Of a stretch of 7,983 nucleotides of DNA, positions 5,554-7,983 are shown piece by piece. The position numbers and the translations under genes were made by a program. Position 1 is the first letter of the stretch. Each line of letters begins with the position of its first letter. This DNA is from Gemmatimonadota bacterium (GTDB taxonomy: Bacteria > Gemmatimonadota > Gemmatimonadetes > Longimicrobiales > Gaopeijiaceae). The notes below the pieces were generated by a model. That model searched no databases, was not told the DNA's origin, and worked only from the letters and a program-made list of their open reading frames with translations. Where the stretch lies: positions 1 through 7,983 of the forward strand of contig JAUXEE010000073.1 in assembly GCA_030618065.1 (NCBI GenBank). The letters run 5' to 3'.

Positions 5554-5864
5554 TGTCAAAAGAAGCTGGAAGACCCCCCGTTACGGTTTCCATTGGTGGA
5601 GAGGACCATACCATCCGGGCGAACGTGGAGCCTGAGTACACGCGGAAATGTGCGGAGTGGGTGGATACTCGGATCACCGAGATCAAGATGCAGGCCGGGC
5701 TGATCGAGAGCCATAAGGTTGCCATTCTGGCCGCGCTCTCCATCACCGACGAGATGTTCGAGGCCCAGGCCCAGGTGGAGGGAATCCGAGATTCGTCGAC
5801 CCGCAGGGCCGAATCTCTGGTGATGCGCCTGGAGGAGGCCATGGCGGGAACTTCCGAAGAATAG
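5553..5864 (+). CDS. zapA: Cell division protein ZapA
   Basis: ZapA binds and cross-links FtsZ protofilaments, stabilising the division ring; it acts in the cytoplasm at midcell. The product is 103 residues, the common length. The N-terminal globular part shows VTVSIGGEDHTIRANVEPEYTRK (10-32) and AEWVDTRITEI (34-44). The conserved SHKVAILAALSITDEMF (53-69) then opens the long C-terminal coiled-coil helix, running to about residue 96. ATG 5553 is preferred over GTG 5550 because GAGGAG (5539-5544) lies 8 bases before it. The ATG overlaps the preceding gene's TGA by one base, which implies coupling to the ZapB-like gene and through it to pheT. zapA next to rny is a recurrent arrangement in bacteria that have RNase Y. 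Confidence 0.92.
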   Translation: MSKEAGRPPVTVSIGGEDHTIRANVEPEYTRKCAEWVDTRITEIKMQAGLIESHKVAILAALSITDEMFEAQAQVEGIRDSSTRRAESLVMRLEEAMAGTSEE

Positions 5865-5896
5865 GGGGCCCCAACCCGGCCCAGTCGGTGAGTTTC

Positions 5897-5926
5897 TTGC
5901 TTTTGCGGTGCTGCAAGTCCTATAGT
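5897..5926 (+). promoter_or_regulatory. Candidate sigma70-type promoter for rny
   Basis: TTGCTT (5897-5902) and TATAGT (5921-5926) are separated by 18 bp, and the local sequence is markedly more AT-rich than its surroundings. The predicted start is near 5932-5934, giving a leader of roughly 57 bases that contains the hairpin at 5953-5974. CTTGC (5896-5900) and GCAAG (5913-5917) form an inverted repeat over the -35 region, a possible regulator site, but five pairs could be chance. Confidence 0.5.
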
Positions 5927-5952
5927 TTCAATCGTATATCCATTGCCCATCC

Positions 5953-5974
5953 ATCGGATGCGAGAGCGTCCGAT
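5953..5974 (+). promoter_or_regulatory. GAGA-tetraloop hairpin in the rny 5' leader
   Basis: ATCGGATGC (5953-5961) pairs with GCGTCCGAT (5966-5974) as a 9-bp stem with one G-U pair, closed by a GAGA loop of the very stable C(GNRA)G type. It ends two bases before CCGGAG (5977-5982), the rny Shine-Dalgarno. No T-run follows, so it is not an intrinsic terminator. It may protect the 5' end of the mRNA or influence rny translation; that role is inferred. Confidence 0.5.
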
Positions 5975-5989
5975 TTCCGGAGTACCTAG

Positions 5990-7558
5990 ATGAATTCCCT
6001 GGATTTCGCGCTGGCGGCCCTCGCCGCGGTGCTTGCTCTTTCTGGTTTTCTCCTCGGAAGGGGACGAGAGAGGACCCGACAGAGGCGAGAGCGTGAGGCT
6101 GCCAAGGATGATGCTTCCCAGATCCGGAAACGTGCCCTCGAGGAGGCGGAGAGCGTCAAGGAATCCGCCCTTCTCGCCGGGAAGGAAGATGCCTTCCGGC
6201 TACGTGAGGCCTGGGAGAAGGAAGAGGACCGCCGCCGGGAGGAGATCGAGCGCCTGGAGCGACGGCATGACGAGCGATCCGAGTTCATGGATCGGAAGTT
6301 CGACAGCCTGAGCGAGCGGGAGGCCAATCAGGAGAACCGGGCCCGTGAGCTGGACCGGCAGGATCAGTCTATCCGAGACCGGGCTCAGAACGTCCAGGCA
6401 CTGGAGAAGGAAGCCCGGGACCGGCTGGAAGCGCTGGCGGGCCTTTCCACCGAGGAGGCCAAAAAGCAGTTGATGGACGCCATGTTGGATGAGGCCAAGG
6501 CCGAAGCCGCCAAAGATCTCAGGGACATCAAGGAAGAGGCGGCCCGGACCGCGGACCGGGAGGGAAAGAAAATCCTGGCCCTCTCCATTCAGCGCATGGC
6601 TGCGGATCAGACCGCCGAGACCACGGTTTCCGTGGTTCAGCTTCCCTCGGACGAGATGAAGGGCCGGATCATCGGACGGGAAGGCCGGAACATTCGGTCC
6701 TTCGAGCAGGCCACCGGTGTGGACGTCATCATCGACGACACCCCGGAGGCCGTGGTCTTGTCAGGGTTCAATCCCATTCGCCGAGAAGTGGCCCGCATCG
6801 CCCTGGAGAAGCTCATCGAGGATGGCCGGATCCATCCGGGGCGGATCGAGGAGATGGTGGCGAAGAGCGAAAAAGAGGTGGAGAAGGGGATGTTGGAGGC
6901 CGCGGAAGAAGTTCTCTACGAGCTCGGCATCCACAACGTCCATCCGGAGATCGTCAAGATCCTGGGCCAACTCAAATTCCGGACATCCTATGGCCAGAAC
7001 CAACTGGCCCATGCCCGGGAAGTGGCGCTGCTCGCAGGAAACATGGCTGCCGAGATGGCCCTGGACGTGCAGATGACCAAACGGGCCGGGTTGCTCCACG
7101 ACATAGGGAAGGGGCTCACCCACGAGCAGGAGGGCACCCATGTGGAGTTGGGCTGGCGCCTCTGCAAGAAGCACAATGAGTCCGATATGGTGCTGAACGC
7201 CATCAAGGCTCACCACGATGAAGAGCCCCATCACTACCCGGAGACCTTCCTCGTCTCGTCGGCCGACGCCATCAGCGGGTCCCGCCCCGGCGCCCGGCGG
7301 GAAATGTTCGAAGGCTATGTGAAGCGGTTGGAGAAGTTGGAGGAGATCGCGACGGAGCATTCCGGCGTGGAACGGTGCTTCGCCATTCAGGCGGGGAGGG
7401 AGCTCAGGGTCATGGTCCAGCCGGAGAAGGTGTCGGACCAGGAGATGGCCCAGATCTCCGAGGCCGTGGCCCGGAAGATCGAGGGGGAGCTCCAGTATCC
7501 GGGGCAGATCAAGGTAGTGGTGATCCGGGAAACGAGGGCGGTGGACTTCGCGCGTTAA
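5990..7558 (+). CDS. rny: Ribonuclease Y
   Basis: RNase Y is a membrane-anchored endoribonuclease that starts mRNA decay in bacteria that use it as an RNase E counterpart. The 522 residues show the whole family architecture. A single N-terminal membrane segment lies at about 6-22 (FALAALAAVLALSGFLL). A long charged coiled coil runs from 24 to about 190. The KH RNA-binding domain spans about 208-275 with the GxxG loop in GRIIGREGRNIRSFE (225-239). The metal-dependent HD domain spans about 335-430 with His341, the LLHDIGK motif (His370-Asp371) and AHHDE (407-411). The C-terminus follows from SADAISGSRPGARREMFEGY (424-443). CCGGAG (5977-5982) precedes ATG 5990 by 7 bases. A promoter candidate and a leader hairpin upstream suggest partly independent expression from the pheST-zapA transcript. 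Confidence 0.97.
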   Translation: MNSLDFALAALAAVLALSGFLLGRGRERTRQRREREAAKDDASQIRKRALEEAESVKESALLAGKEDAFRLREAWEKEEDRRREEIERLERRHDERSEFMDRKFDSLSEREANQENRARELDRQDQSIRDRAQNVQALEKEARDRLEALAGLSTEEAKKQLMDAMLDEAKAEAAKDLRDIKEEAARTADREGKKILALSIQRMAADQTAETTVSVVQLPSDEMKGRIIGREGRNIRSFEQATGVDVIIDDTPEAVVLSGFNPIRREVARIALEKLIEDGRIHPGRIEEMVAKSEKEVEKGMLEAAEEVLYELGIHNVHPEIVKILGQLKFRTSYGQNQLAHAREVALLAGNMAAEMALDVQMTKRAGLLHDIGKGLTHEQEGTHVELGWRLCKKHNESDMVLNAIKAHHDEEPHHYPETFLVSSADAISGSRPGARREMFEGYVKRLEKLEEIATEHSGVERCFAIQAGRELRVMVQPEKVSDQEMAQISEAVARKIEGELQYPGQIKVVVIRETRAVDFAR

Positions 7559-7792
7559 GGGCGAACCCCTTGTTGACCCCCCTACAGGTGGGCGGCGTCA
7601 TACCCGGGTTTTCCTGGACAGGGCCGAGTGCCGAGAGTGGTTGGGGCTCTCCCCCTGAACTCCGATAAAGTGGTTGTCTTCTCTCCCCCCAAACCCCGAT
7701 GAAGTGGTTATCTTCTCTCCCATGCTTGGCCCGGGTTGGGCCCCGGAGGCCCAGGCGAGTGGAGCCGATCGCACCTTAACCGGAACCGTCAT
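7559..7792 (+). other. rny-folD intergenic region; no gene recognised
   Basis: This stretch holds three tandem repeats (separate entry) and two poor promoter candidates. One is TTGACC (7573-7578) with GTCATA (7597-7602) at 18 bp. The other is TTGGGG (7641-7646) with GATAAA (7664-7669) at 17 bp, formed across two repeat units. A GC-rich stem, CCGGG (7731-7735) with CCCGG (7742-7746), follows the repeats. There is no intrinsic terminator with a T-run for rny. The reverse strand is open over much of it, but without protein-like sequence. Confidence 0.5.
7631..7721 (+). repeat. Three tandem 31-34 bp repeats upstream of folD
   Basis: Units B (7662-7687) and C (7696-7721) share a 26-base core of the form CCGAT(A/G)AAGTGGTT(G/A)TCTTCTCTCCC, with two mismatches. 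Unit A (7631-7653) is a degenerate, slightly shorter copy keeping CCGA, GTGGTTG and CTCTCCC. Offsets are 31 and 34 bases, with 8-base C-rich spacers between cores. The spacers are too short for CRISPR. The array lies 72 bases before the folD start. It could be an operator array, a promoter-like element (see the intergenic entry) or a dispersed intergenic repeat. Confidence 0.85.
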
Positions 7793-7983
7793 ATGAGCGC
7801 TGAGATCATCTCTGGAAAAGAAATCGCACAAACCATCCGGGGCGAGACTGCCGAGAGGGTGGCCGCGTTGAAGGAAAAGCATGATTTGACTCCTGGCCTG
7901 GCCACCGTCCTGGTGGGTGAGGACCCGGCCAGCCAGAGCTACGTGGGGATGAAGAACAAGGCCGCCAAGGAGATGGGGATCTA
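7793..7983 (+). CDS. folD: FolD, methylene-THF dehydrogenase / methenyl-THF cyclohydrolase (3' truncated by window)
   Basis: FolD converts 5,10-methylene-THF to 10-formyl-THF in two cytosolic steps, using NADP+ or NAD+. This supplies formyl groups for purines and fMet-tRNA. The first 63 of roughly 285-300 residues are present. MSAEIISGKEIAQTIR opens like the family's N-terminus, followed by TPGLATVLVGEDPASQSYV (33-51) and KNKAAKEMGI at the window edge. Tyr50 and Lys54 form the YxxxK motif; Lys54 matches the catalytic lysine of E. coli FolD in both motif and number. The Shine-Dalgarno is poor (CGGAA, 6 bases before ATG 7793), but the start aligns with known FolD N-termini. The cofactor-binding domain lies beyond the window. 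Confidence 0.95.
   Translation, partial: MSAEIISGKEIAQTIRGETAERVAALKEKHDLTPGLATVLVGEDPASQSYVGMKNKAAKEMGI

Noticed and set aside
5865..5989. 6S RNA (ssrS) downstream of zapA
   Set aside because: The gap is too short and lacks the long rod with a central open bubble; it contains promoter-like and hairpin elements instead.
7631..7721. CRISPR array
   Set aside because: There are only three units, one degenerate, with spacers of about 8 bases that resemble each other, and no cas gene nearby.
7598..7882. 94-codon - strand frame through the folD repeats
   Set aside because: Half of it is antisense to folD and the rest is just the tandem repeat translated, giving duplicated low-information residues. 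No ribosome site was seen.

Overview
The window is a GC-rich bacterial chromosome segment with every supported gene on the + strand. It carries the translation cluster infC-rpmI-rplT-pheS-pheT, then a ZapB-like coiled-coil gene and zapA, then rny (RNase Y), and the first 63 codons of folD. RNase Y, a ZapA/ZapB-type pair directly behind pheT, and high GC together suggest a non-proteobacterial lineage such as Gemmatimonadota. That placement is inference from gene order and composition; there is no rRNA or other phylogenetic marker comparison behind it.

Layout. Positions 2-109 are the last 35 codons of an unidentified gene. Positions 110-410 are a 300-base leader with a sigma70-type promoter, several hairpins and a textbook intrinsic terminator placed before infC, so the ribosomal-protein operon probably begins here and is attenuated. 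infC appears to start at an AUC codon. rpmI follows after a 90-base gap full of GC-rich hairpins, and rplT follows after 19 bases. A 20-bp perfect or wobble-paired hairpin and two tandem copies of a ~35-bp repeat fill the rplT-pheS gap. pheS/pheT, pheT/zapB-like and zapB-like/zapA overlap by 4, 20 and 1 bases, so these four genes look translationally coupled. A 125-base gap with a promoter candidate and a GAGA-tetraloop hairpin precedes rny. A 234-base gap with three tandem 31-34 bp repeats precedes folD.

Function. IF3, L35 and L20 serve initiation and the 50S subunit. PheS and PheT form the (alpha-beta)2 phenylalanyl-tRNA synthetase. ZapA and the ZapB-like protein are expected to act at the FtsZ ring. 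RNase Y is the membrane-anchored mRNA-decay endonuclease. FolD supplies formyl-THF, which is needed for fMet-tRNA. The protein content is ordinary housekeeping. I see no defence system, mobile element or CRISPR array. The less ordinary material is in the intergenic regions: the leader structures, the AUC start and the two families of short tandem repeats.
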